Shown here piece after piece: positions 19,692-30,430 of a DNA stretch of 64,000 nucleotides (positions are counted from its first letter, which is position 1; every line of letters begins with the position of its first letter). The stretch lies in contig CAMZFV010000001.1 of NCBI GenBank assembly GCA_947306175.1, positions 1-64,000 on the forward strand, written 5' to 3'. The notes beneath the pieces are model-generated. The model searched no databases. It was given only the letters and a program-made list of their open reading frames with translations, and had not been told where the DNA came from. The position numbers and the translations under genes are program-made. This DNA comes from an uncultured Prevotellaceae bacterium. GTDB lineage: Bacteria > Bacteroidota > Bacteroidia > Bacteroidales > Muribaculaceae.

Positions 19692-21209
19692 TTAACGTTT
19701 GTTCTTGTCTTGAGGCACCGATTCGTTGAAGCGCATGTAGTATATGGCATTGACCACACCCTTGTCATAGCCCAGTGTCAATGCGGTCAGGTAGTCGCTG
19801 CAGAAGATGCCGTCTCGGGCAAACACAAAGCCCTTGGTGCCTAAGCGGCTTTCCACCTTATTAACGATGGCAGGCTCAGTGCTTGCGGGACAGTGGTTTA
19901 CATTCAATGACATGATAACGCATTTCACCTTGGCGTCGTAGTTGAACTCGGCGTTAGTGCTGTCGGCGTTGACCGAAGCCACTTCGCGGTCAAACACATA
20001 TTGGATGATATATGGACCTTGGGGCAAGATAAGCGTGTTGCTGCCAGCATACAGGCGGGCATCGGTACCTACCATGCTGTTCATGTCCATCAGGGTAGTA
20101 TTGGCGTTGGCGCCACAGCATGAAGTCTCGTCAAACATCATCATCAGCGATGCGGCGGCCAGGTCGGTATCAATAAAGCCGCGGGTGGCATAGGGATTGT
20201 CCTCACTCACGTGGGCATTCTTGAACTTGACATTACCCACGGGTTGACCCTTACGGTCAATAATATGGTAGGTGTCACCATCTACAGCAATCAGGCGTTC
20301 GCCATTGATGTCGATGAGGTTGTCATGCTCAATGGGAATAAGCACCTTGTTGTCTTTATCGACCATTCCGGTCTTCTTGTCCTTGATGACGATATAGTCG
20401 CCCGAAGGGGTGCGTGAGAAGTCGGCATATCCTCCTTTTTCGATCTTATCCTTATCATCGATGGGATTGGCCACTTCCTTGCCGTCCTCGTTGAGGCAAA
20501 CCAGGCTGTCACCTTTCACAGCGGGCAGCACACCGTTGATGTAGTAGGGCTGCACAGGCTGGTACTCATTGCTGCTGGCGGTAAACATGATTTTACCGTT
20601 CTTGTCGATGACGGAAAATGAAACCACGCTGTCGCCTTGCTGGTTCTCGTCAATAACCAGGGCATAGTCGTTATAGAGAAACAGATTGGCGCTGCTATAA
20701 TTGGCTGGAACAATTGTGTCGCCACTGGTGTTGATGTAACCCCACAGCCCGTTGTCGTTCTGGAAGGCGGCCATGCCGCGTGAGAACATGGAACATTGGG
20801 ATATTTCCTTAGGCAACTGCTTGACGATCTCACCCTTGTGGTTGATCACACACAGGGGGCCTCCAATCTTGCTGGCGACCGTCACGCCTTCGTCGCAGAA
20901 CGATGTCACACTGCCGAAGTGGCCTGCCACTGGCTGGGCGGCATTGTTCACATCATAGATGTCGTAACTGCCCTCGCTGTTCCTCACGTAGAACATCCCT
21001 GCCACAACAGGTGAAGGTGCCTCGTCAAAGGCATCCTTGACAACCACTTCGCCCGAATTCACGTCCAGGATGCTCCACTTCTCACTACCCTCGAGCTGAA
21101 CGGGCAGATACTGGGTTTTGTACTGGTAGGTAGTATCACTACCGCTGCAAGCGGACAACAGGATGACTATCGCCGCAAATGCTATTCTAGATAAATATTT
21201 CATCATCAT
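19692..21209 (-). CDS. WG-repeat (KWG) lipoprotein
   Basis: Lipobox LLSACSGS; repeated GLWGYINTSGDTIVPANYSSA-type units. Confidence 0.8.
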   Translation of the reverse strand: MMMKYLSRIAFAAIVILLSACSGSDTTYQYKTQYLPVQLEGSEKWSILDVNSGEVVVKDAFDEAPSPVVAGMFYVRNSEGSYDIYDVNNAAQPVAGHFGSVTSFCDEGVTVASKIGGPLCVINHKGEIVKQLPKEISQCSMFSRGMAAFQNDNGLWGYINTSGDTIVPANYSSANLFLYNDYALVIDENQQGDSVVSFSVIDKNGKIMFTASSNEYQPVQPYYINGVLPAVKGDSLVCLNEDGKEVANPIDDKDKIEKGGYADFSRTPSGDYIVIKDKKTGMVDKDNKVLIPIEHDNLIDINGERLIAVDGDTYHIIDRKGQPVGNVKFKNAHVSEDNPYATRGFIDTDLAAASLMMMFDETSCCGANANTTLMDMNSMVGTDARLYAGSNTLILPQGPYIIQYVFDREVASVNADSTNAEFNYDAKVKCVIMSLNVNHCPASTEPAIVNKVESRLGTKGFVFARDGIFCSDYLTALTLGYDKGVVNAIYYMRFNESVPQDKNKR

Positions 21210-21458
21210 TATAACTTGTTTTCGCTGGATGAGCGGCAAAATTAGTGATTTTTTCTCGTTCTGAACAGGATTATAGAATTGTAAAACATTTTTTATGCTT
21301 TTTTGTCATTCGGTTTGTGATGTCCCCATTGCTCTAAAAGATATGCTACATATTCAAGCATGTGTCAAAAAAGCACAGTAGTATCTTTTCCTGCAATGCT
21401 TTTATCGAGAATTGGCAGTTGACTGACAAATTGTCGCATTGGCGCTGTTTTTTAGCCG

Positions 21459-21475
21459 TTGGCACACTCGTTGCA
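21459..21475 (+). promoter_or_regulatory. Sigma-54-type -24/-12 promoter upstream of groESL
   Basis: TTGGCAC-N5-TTGCA with GG to GC spacing of 12 nt. Confidence 0.7.
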
Positions 21476-21536
21476 CGTTAGCAGGTCGTGACAAAAACTT
21501 CAATTAAATAACTAACAAAATCATTTAAACCAAATC

Positions 21537-21809
21537 ATGACTATTAAACCATTAAATGACCGCGTTCTTATCGAACCGGCAAAGGCAGAAGAAGTTGTTG
21601 GCGGCATCATTATCCCCGACAGCGCTAAAGAAAAACCTCTCAAGGGTAAAGTCCGTGCAGCAGGCAATGGCACTAAAGACGAGGAAATGGTCGTCAAGCC
21701 CGGCGACACAGTGCTTTATGGCAAGTACGCTGGCAATGAAATCGAAATCGACGGTGAGAAACTGCTCATGATGCGCCAGAACGACATCCTGGCCATCGTC
21801 GAGGAATAG
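21537..21809 (+). CDS. groES: Co-chaperonin GroES
   Basis: [31 protein letters not shown]. Confidence 0.97.
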   Translation: MTIKPLNDRVLIEPAKAEEVVGGIIIPDSAKEKPLKGKVRAAGNGTKDEEMVVKPGDTVLYGKYAGNEIEIDGEKLLMMRQNDILAIVEE

Positions 21810-21824
21810 TTTTATGGGATTTAG

Positions 21825-23531
<1,707 letters not shown>

Positions 23532-23601
23532 TCCCTCAGGCAACCAAGAGATTTAAGACAGCCAAGAGAAAAGATATGTTTTCATAATTCCAAAAGTGGA
23601 T

Positions 23602-23638
23602 CCCCCGTCGGCTATTGTGCTGGCGGGGGATTTTTAGT
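23602..23638 (+). terminator. Rho-independent terminator after groEL
   Basis: ATCCCCCGTCGGC/GCTGGCGGGGGAT stem followed by TTTTT. Confidence 0.9.
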
Positions 23639-23846
23639 ATTATGTCGTTAGAACCTCAGTTCATAGCGACATTCGGGTGTGCTTTCCTTTGTTATGGCGC
23701 TTAAAAGCAGTAGTTTAGCAAAAACCCAGGTAATTGTTCTTGTCATTTCATAAAAAATCACTATATTTGCGGGATTAAAGTAAAATACCCGATGCGGTTG
23801 GCTGTGATCAGCTCAATCGCAAAGTATATCATTAATTGGATCTGGA

Positions 23847-24212
23847 ATGGAACAACAGCGTTTAATATTCAATTCCCGGGACGAGATGTTGCGCATCGAC
23901 GTGTCGCATATCGTCTATTTTGAAGCCGATGGTAATTATACCTATATCGTGAACAGTAATAAACTCAAGAGTGCGGTGTGCATGAACCTTGGCCAGATGG
24001 AAGAAGTTCTGGCACAGCGGTTGAAAGAGAAGAAAAGCCTCTTCGCCCGCATCGGCAAGAAGTATATCGTGAACCTTGATTTTGTATATAAGATCAATCC
24101 CATGAAAAAGCAGTTGGTGCTCACCGACTTCTGTAATTTCTCATATCAACTGGACATATCCAAGGATGCATTGAAAAACCTGAAGGATATGATGGTTCAA
24201 ATCAAGATTTAG
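23847..24212 (+). CDS. Stand-alone LytTR DNA-binding protein
   Basis: IVYFEADGNYTYI, FARIGKKYIVNLDFV; no receiver domain. Confidence 0.88.
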   Translation: MEQQRLIFNSRDEMLRIDVSHIVYFEADGNYTYIVNSNKLKSAVCMNLGQMEEVLAQRLKEKKSLFARIGKKYIVNLDFVYKINPMKKQLVLTDFCNFSYQLDISKDALKNLKDMMVQIKI

Positions 24213-24216
24213 TCTT

Positions 24217-24897
24217 ATGGAACTGATAATTGGGAGAGATGGCGCTACGGCCAAGCTCAAGGTTGTGAATGGTACCCAGGTGACTCTGTATGGAGAGGCT
24301 GCCAGTGTGCCCGGTGATGTCAGCCGCCAGCATTGTCAACTGACGGCCATCGATGACACGACGTTTGTCATCAGGAACATCAAATCGTCTAATGTGACAT
24401 GGGTCAACGGTATTGAGATCCAGAGCAAACACATCACTAAGGAAGACAAGGTTCAGCTTGGCAAGAGCCGCTATGACCTGCCGCTGGATGAGATATTGGA
24501 GCAGATGAAGCCCAATATCGTGGATATCGAAGGGCTGAGATCTGTCTGGGACGATTACAACAGGAACATGATAGCCATCAGGAAACGGCAGCAGACCAAC
24601 AACCTCTTGGCGAGAATTCCCATTTTCTTGACGATGCTCGGAGGATTGCTCATTGCACTGAGTGAGTCCATCAGACCCTATTCAATTGCTTTCACTGCAA
24701 TTGCCCTTCTCATTATGGCTTATGGTTTTTACCGTCAAGCCACCGACCGTTCAATCGACAAACAGGAAAAACTCAAAAAAGAGTTCCAGCGGGACTATGT
24801 TTGCCCCAAGTGCGGACGCTTTATGGGATTTATCGATTTTGACTTATTACATCAGAATTCTTTCTGTCCTGGCTGTAAAGCGAGGTTCAAAAAATAA
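24217..24897 (+). CDS. FHA domain - two TM helices - C-terminal zinc ribbon protein
   Basis: SRQHCQL..SSNVTWVNGIEI FHA; TM pair; YVCPKCGRF..SFCPGCKARFKK. Confidence 0.85.
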   Translation: MELIIGRDGATAKLKVVNGTQVTLYGEAASVPGDVSRQHCQLTAIDDTTFVIRNIKSSNVTWVNGIEIQSKHITKEDKVQLGKSRYDLPLDEILEQMKPNIVDIEGLRSVWDDYNRNMIAIRKRQQTNNLLARIPIFLTMLGGLLIALSESIRPYSIAFTAIALLIMAYGFYRQATDRSIDKQEKLKKEFQRDYVCPKCGRFMGFIDFDLLHQNSFCPGCKARFKK

Positions 24898-24967
24898 TTT
24901 CATACATTAATCCCACCATTTCGTTTAGTATAACCTGAAATGTTTGGATTAAGTGTTGAAGGCATTT

Positions 24968-24975
24968 TATTTTTG
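24968..24975 (+). promoter_or_regulatory. -7 element TATTTTTG upstream of acidic protein gene
   Basis: TAnnTTTG 44 nt before ATG 25020. Confidence 0.5.
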
Positions 24976-25019
24976 CAGTATTAAGACAATCAGTAACTGC
25001 ATTAAAAAAATTGAAGATT

Positions 25020-26345
25020 ATGAATAACGAAGAAACAATCTACATGGGTAGCGATATGACCCAGAACGCTAACAATAGCGGGAATGACGCCATGGGCTTT
25101 GTCGTCAAAGCATGGAAACCGCTCACCATCGGTGGATCAGCATGCGTCTTGCTGGGAACCGGGGCAATCTTGATGGCCAACGCTCAAGACGATGATCTGG
25201 ATATTCCTGATGACAACGTAGTGCCAACAGGCGATACAATGGCAAAGGTCGAAACGCAGCCTGTCGAGCAGGAAGAAGTCGTTAGCGATGCCGTCGATAC
25301 TGACCAGCAGACCGACACGTCGATGCAATTGCAAGTTGCCATTGTGGATGACAGATTGCCGTTTGGCGACGCCTTTGCTTCGGCTCGTGGACAGGTAGGG
25401 CCTGGTGGCGTGTTTAATTGGCGCAGCCTGATCTTCAGCACTTATACTGCCGATGAGTGGGAGGCCATGTCCGAAGAAGAGCATGAACAATTCGCGATGA
25501 AGGTTCACCCCGAGGTGGACGCTAGCCATGTATCCGATGCAGAACTTGCCCAACGCATCACCACTGTCCCCGCTGATGACACGCCCGTCGTGGATCTTGT
25601 GGACGATGATGCTGTCAACGAGTATAATGTCGCTCAGGATGATGTGACTGATGACCAAGATGTCATGGCTAAAATCAATGAGGACATGGCTGCTATCGCT
25701 GCCACCGACATGGTCAATGAACCAGCCGACATTGAGCCTCTAGAGCAGGATGTGGTGGCCGATGTTGAACTTGCACAAGACGATGCCCTGCCTTTGGAGG
25801 GCATTGCCATTGTCGAAGGGGAAGAAGGTATTGCCCTCGCCGACATTGCTGATGATGTCATGATTGCCGACGAGAATGACGATGCCGTGATCGAGGATAT
25901 TGCCCTCGCCGAAGATGAGGTCGCTGATGATGCATTTGCCCTTTCCGAGATGTTTGACCTGAAGCCTGCCGATGATCTCGCTATGTCAGCTGCAGCCGTT
26001 AAGGCATCAGAAGGGGGCACTCCATTTGAGAACTTCCTTTCAGAAGAGAACACGGTACGCATTGTAGGATATGGCGAGTTTGACGGTCATCAGGTGAGGG
26101 GTCTTGACCTGGACGGTGATAATACGGCAGACATTGCTGTGATCGATATTGATGATTCGGGTGATTTGTCAAGTGTGGACATGATTGTTGAGCAGGGTAA
26201 TGGAAATCAGTTCACTTATGGCGAACTCCAGGATTTTGCAATGAGTCAAGAGCATGGCGCTGACCATCACGATGTTCACGCACCCAATCCCGACATTGCC
26301 GACGATATGCCCGACTACATGGATGATGCTATTGCTCAACTCTGA
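25020..26345 (+). CDS. Acidic membrane-anchored protein of unknown function
   Basis: N-terminal TM PLTIGGSACVLLGTGAILMA, long D/E/A-rich region, C-terminal GLDLDGDNTADIAVIDIDDSGDL. Confidence 0.75.
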   Translation: MNNEETIYMGSDMTQNANNSGNDAMGFVVKAWKPLTIGGSACVLLGTGAILMANAQDDDLDIPDDNVVPTGDTMAKVETQPVEQEEVVSDAVDTDQQTDTSMQLQVAIVDDRLPFGDAFASARGQVGPGGVFNWRSLIFSTYTADEWEAMSEEEHEQFAMKVHPEVDASHVSDAELAQRITTVPADDTPVVDLVDDDAVNEYNVAQDDVTDDQDVMAKINEDMAAIAATDMVNEPADIEPLEQDVVADVELAQDDALPLEGIAIVEGEEGIALADIADDVMIADENDDAVIEDIALAEDEVADDAFALSEMFDLKPADDLAMSAAAVKASEGGTPFENFLSEENTVRIVGYGEFDGHQVRGLDLDGDNTADIAVIDIDDSGDLSSVDMIVEQGNGNQFTYGELQDFAMSQEHGADHHDVHAPNPDIADDMPDYMDDAIAQL

Positions 26346-26373
26346 TTCCTGTAGTTTTTCATTGTAGAAACGT

Positions 26374-27174
26374 ATGAGACGTCTAACCTTCCTTTCATTA
26401 TTGCTGATTGCGCTGCTGTCACTGCCACAATGGGTACAGGCACGTAGCTATGCCCTTTGTGTCGGCTTGGATACCTATCCTGCCAAGGTGGGCCGCTATA
26501 GCGTGAGGCCATTGAGGGTGAGTGCCAACGACGCAAGAGTGATGATGAAGATGTTCTCGGCTAATGGTTTCAGTACATCGCTGTTGACCGACAGCACTGC
26601 GACTTGTGAGGCTGTGCTGCGTGCGATAAAGTACCGCTTCTATATTGCCAAGGAGGACGATGTGGTCATCTTTTTCTTCAGTGGCCATGGTACCGAGGAA
26701 GGTTTGTTGTGTTATGACGGGGTGTTGAGCAACGGTGATATCGTTGAAGAATTCAAACGCTGCAAGGCCAAAACCAAAATGCTGATTGCCGATGCCTGCT
26801 ACTCTGGAAAGATGCGCTGCGACTCCGTGTGGCAAAACGCGTTCAGCAAGAAAGACAATGTGATTCTGTTCTTGTCTTCGCGCACCAATGAAGTGTCTCG
26901 GGAAACCATGTACAGCAACAGTCTGTTCACGATGTACCTGGAACGAGCCCTCAGAGGTGGTGCCGACATGAACAAGGACAAGAAAATCACCGCCCGAGAG
27001 CTATATGATTTTGTGCATGAATCAGTCAATCAAGACGATTTCTTCAAAGGGTTGCAGCATCCCGTTATGTGGGGTGGTTTTGATGGCAACAGCACCATCG
27101 TGAACTGGGATAAGAAAAAGACAAAAAAGACTAAAGAACAAAAGATAAATAACGATGGCACCTCAAACGATTAA
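26374..27174 (+). CDS. Exported caspase-family (C14-like) peptidase
   Basis: Signal peptide; DVVIFFFSGHGTEEG (His) and KMLIADACYSGKM (Cys) catalytic motifs. Confidence 0.92.
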   Translation: MRRLTFLSLLLIALLSLPQWVQARSYALCVGLDTYPAKVGRYSVRPLRVSANDARVMMKMFSANGFSTSLLTDSTATCEAVLRAIKYRFYIAKEDDVVIFFFSGHGTEEGLLCYDGVLSNGDIVEEFKRCKAKTKMLIADACYSGKMRCDSVWQNAFSKKDNVILFLSSRTNEVSRETMYSNSLFTMYLERALRGGADMNKDKKITARELYDFVHESVNQDDFFKGLQHPVMWGGFDGNSTIVNWDKKKTKKTKEQKINNDGTSND

Positions 27175-27691
27175 TATCAAGTGTCCAAGCTGTGGGGTAG
27201 TCTTGAAAGTGACTAACACCAAGAATGAGCCTGTGAAACGCTTTGCCTGCCCCAAGTGTGGCAAGCACATCCTGGTTCCATTCTTCAAGTTGAGGGAAAA
27301 GGCCGAAGACGGCGTGACCCTGATGGATGGTAAAGGTGAAGCCCAATCTACCCAATTGGCCTCATCGGACATGCACCAGTCATGCCGCCTCATCTGTGAG
27401 GGCAAGGAGTATGATTTACCAATCGGCAGCTACAGCATCGGCCGGCAGGCGCTCTCATCGACCGCTGACATCCAGATCGACTCGCAGGACCTGTACATGA
27501 GTCGTGAACATGCTTTGTTGAATGTCAGACGACTGGCCGACGGAGGAATCAAGGTGGATATCTGCAACCTCAAGAACAAGAATACTACTCAAGTGAATGA
27601 ATACTTGCTGGTGCAAGGCGATGCCATCGTGCTTCATGATGGTGATACGGTGAAGATGGGTAACACCGTCATGACCATTCAAATCAAATAA
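27155..27691 (+). CDS. Zinc ribbon - FHA domain protein
   Basis: IKCPSCGVVLKVTNT..FACPKCGKHI; FHA YSIGRQ..MSREHALLNV; 20-nt overlap with caspase gene. Confidence 0.87.
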   Translation: MAPQTINIKCPSCGVVLKVTNTKNEPVKRFACPKCGKHILVPFFKLREKAEDGVTLMDGKGEAQSTQLASSDMHQSCRLICEGKEYDLPIGSYSIGRQALSSTADIQIDSQDLYMSREHALLNVRRLADGGIKVDICNLKNKNTTQVNEYLLVQGDAIVLHDGDTVKMGNTVMTIQIK

Positions 27692-27703
27692 TAATCTGAT
27701 TTT

Positions 27704-28843
27704 ATGAGAATTAAGATATATACGCCGTTTGCGATTCAAGAGCAAGGCAATCGCGACAACCAGGAGGATTTCATTTATCCTCTGCTGGGCAGGGCCACAT
27801 CAAGTGACCGTCTGTTCATTGTCTGCGATGGCATGGGCGGGCATGAGAATGGCGAGGTGGCAAGCCAGACATTTGCGATGGCTCTGGCTGAATACTTCCA
27901 GATTCATGCCTCGGGAGAGGAAATCCTGCCTGACAAGGTGCTCAACGATGCCATCGCCTATGCCTATGCCAAGCTTGACGCAAAAGATAACGGGAATTTC
28001 AAGAAGATGGGCACCACGCTCACGTTGTTGTTTTTCCATCGTGGTGGAGTGACGGCGGCTCATATCGGTGATAGCCGAATCTATCATCTCAGGCCGGGAA
28101 AGAAACTGCTTTATGTGAGCCGTGACCATTCGCTTGTGTTTGACCTGTATCAGAGCGGTGAGATCTCTTACGGCGAAATGAGGACCTCGCTACAAAAGAA
28201 TGTGATCACTCGTGCTGTGCAACCGGGAGAGGATAACCGTGTCAAGCCCGACATCATTCACATTACTGATATCAAGCCCGACGATGTCTTCTACATGTGC
28301 AGTGATGGCATGCTCGAGAGAATGGACAATGAGGACGTCTTCAAGTTGTTCTCGGGCAGCGGCAGTGACAAGAAGAAGTTGCAAAAACTTGCTGAACTCA
28401 CTTCTGGAAGCCAGGATAACCGTAGTGCCTACTTTATTCGTGTCCAGGATGTGATCATCGAGCCCAATGATGAGCGCCGAATGGTCAATGAGGAAACCAC
28501 AGCGCGCTGCAATGCTTTGAATTTGAAACCGCTGGGTGAAAAGGTGGTGATTCAAGACGATGACCCCATTGACGATGATGCCACCGTATTGTCCACCGCA
28601 CCGCGTAGGCCCGTTAACAAGAAGAAGCCCTTAACCTGGTTGTGGTGGGCAGTGCTGATTGCAGTGATTGTGGCAGTTGCGGCATGGCTGTCGTTGTATG
28701 CTTTCACTGGTAAGAATGATCAGGGCAAAGCCCAACAAACTGTTGAGGTGAAAAATGAGGTGAAGGAAGTGAAGCCAGTCAAGCCCATTCCGCACTATGA
28801 CCCGAACGAGTTATCATCCAACTCTGATGACCCTGAAGAATAA
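27704..28843 (+). CDS. PP2C-family Ser/Thr phosphatase with C-terminal TM
   Basis: CDGMGGHENGEVAS, HIGDSRIY, CSDGMLERMDNED; TM TWLWWAVLIAVIVAVAAWLSLY. Confidence 0.94.
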   Translation: MRIKIYTPFAIQEQGNRDNQEDFIYPLLGRATSSDRLFIVCDGMGGHENGEVASQTFAMALAEYFQIHASGEEILPDKVLNDAIAYAYAKLDAKDNGNFKKMGTTLTLLFFHRGGVTAAHIGDSRIYHLRPGKKLLYVSRDHSLVFDLYQSGEISYGEMRTSLQKNVITRAVQPGEDNRVKPDIIHITDIKPDDVFYMCSDGMLERMDNEDVFKLFSGSGSDKKKLQKLAELTSGSQDNRSAYFIRVQDVIIEPNDERRMVNEETTARCNALNLKPLGEKVVIQDDDPIDDDATVLSTAPRRPVNKKKPLTWLWWAVLIAVIVAVAAWLSLYAFTGKNDQGKAQQTVEVKNEVKEVKPVKPIPHYDPNELSSNSDDPEE

Positions 28844-28875
28844 TATTATTAGATAACCCTATCAAGATACAATAT

Positions 28876-30402
28876 ATGTCCAACCTGGAAAATATAAACG
28901 TGGAATCGATGCTCAAAGTGGGCACCGTATTGCATGGAACATATCGCATCGAGAGCTATTTGTCAAGTGGTGGATTTGGCAACACCTATGTGGCCACACA
29001 CATCAATTTCAATGAGAAATATGCCATCAAGGAGTTTTTCATGAAGGGGGTGAACGAACGCGACGGTAACAATACCGCTGTGAGCGTGAGCAACAATGAG
29101 AAGGTGACCGAGTTCACTGAGCAGCTTGAGAAGTTCAAGAAAGAGGCACGCCGCTTGCGCATCCTCAATAACTCTCACATAGTCAGGGTGTATGACCTCT
29201 TTGATGAGAACGGTACCGCCTATTATGTGATGGATTATATCAACGGCGAGAACCTGAAGGAGAAACTCAAACGCTTGGGACAACCCGTCAATGAGAGCGA
29301 GGCAACCGATATTCTCATCCAAGTGCTTGAAGCCTTGCAGGAGGTCCATTCACAAGGCCTTTGGCACCTTGACTTGAAACCTGCCAATGTAATGGTTGAC
29401 AGCAAAAACACGGTCAAATTGATCGACTTCGGTGCCAGCAAGCAGTTCAACAGCAAGACCGGAGGCGCATTATCAACCTCTTCGGTGACCTATACCAATG
29501 GTTATGCACCCATTGAGCAGATGGAGAAGAGTTATGAGAAATTGGGACCTTGGACCGATTTCTATGCCCTTGGTGCCACCATTTATAATATCCTGACCAA
29601 TGAGCGCCCGCCCATGCCGAGTGACATCAATGATGACCACACGCCCAACAAGCGCTTGTCATTGCCGTTCCCTAAAGGCGTCAGCGACAAGATGAGGGAC
29701 CTGGTTCTGTGGTTGATGAAGACCAACCGCAAGGAGCGTCCTACGTCTGTTCAGGAGATTTTGGATTACATGAAGGCTTCGGCGATGGGTAAATTTGGGG
29801 ATGCTGATTCAACCATACTTGAAACCCGTGCCGTGGAGCGTAAGAATCAGGTGGATCAGGTGGTGAATATCGATGACTCTGATTCTAACAGTTCAATCGA
29901 GAATGTACTGAAAACCAAGAAGGCCATCATTATCGCGGCTTGTGCGGGATTGTTGATTGCTATTGGCGCTTTCTTCCTGTTTAACGGCGGCTCTGACGAT
30001 GAGGCTGTGCCCGATCAGCAGGAACAAGTCGTTGATTCTGTCATGATGGTTACCAATCAGTCCATGACCATCACATTGGGAGAATGTAAGTACACGGGAC
30101 AAGTCAACGAGACTGGTGCTCCCAATGGCAAAGGCTATGCTGTGTTTGCCAATGGTGACAGCGTCAACGGCACCTTTGTCAATGGCGACGTCGAGGGCGA
30201 CGACATCACCTATTTTGTTAATAATGGTGACACTTATCGGGGGACCTTTAAGAAGAATTATATAACAACGGCACGAATGACGCTGAAAGATGGACGATAT
30301 TTTGAAGGAACGTTCGATGATGCATATCGCCCCTACAATGGACAGTGGTACAACAAGGATGGCAAACCAGGCGATTTAGTTAAAGATGGCAAAATGATAT
30401 AA
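28876..30402 (+). CDS. Ser/Thr protein kinase, TM, extracytoplasmic MORN repeats
   Basis: LSSGGFGNTYVATH, HLDLKPANVMV, LIDFGASKQ; TM AIIIAACAGLLIAIGAFFLF; GKGYAVFANGDSVNGTFVNGD MORN-like. Confidence 0.94.
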   Translation: MSNLENINVESMLKVGTVLHGTYRIESYLSSGGFGNTYVATHINFNEKYAIKEFFMKGVNERDGNNTAVSVSNNEKVTEFTEQLEKFKKEARRLRILNNSHIVRVYDLFDENGTAYYVMDYINGENLKEKLKRLGQPVNESEATDILIQVLEALQEVHSQGLWHLDLKPANVMVDSKNTVKLIDFGASKQFNSKTGGALSTSSVTYTNGYAPIEQMEKSYEKLGPWTDFYALGATIYNILTNERPPMPSDINDDHTPNKRLSLPFPKGVSDKMRDLVLWLMKTNRKERPTSVQEILDYMKASAMGKFGDADSTILETRAVERKNQVDQVVNIDDSDSNSSIENVLKTKKAIIIAACAGLLIAIGAFFLFNGGSDDEAVPDQQEQVVDSVMMVTNQSMTITLGECKYTGQVNETGAPNGKGYAVFANGDSVNGTFVNGDVEGDDITYFVNNGDTYRGTFKKNYITTARMTLKDGRYFEGTFDDAYRPYNGQWYNKDGKPGDLVKDGKMI

Positions 30403-30430
30403 AGGAGGTCTATATAATGCGTACTATAAA

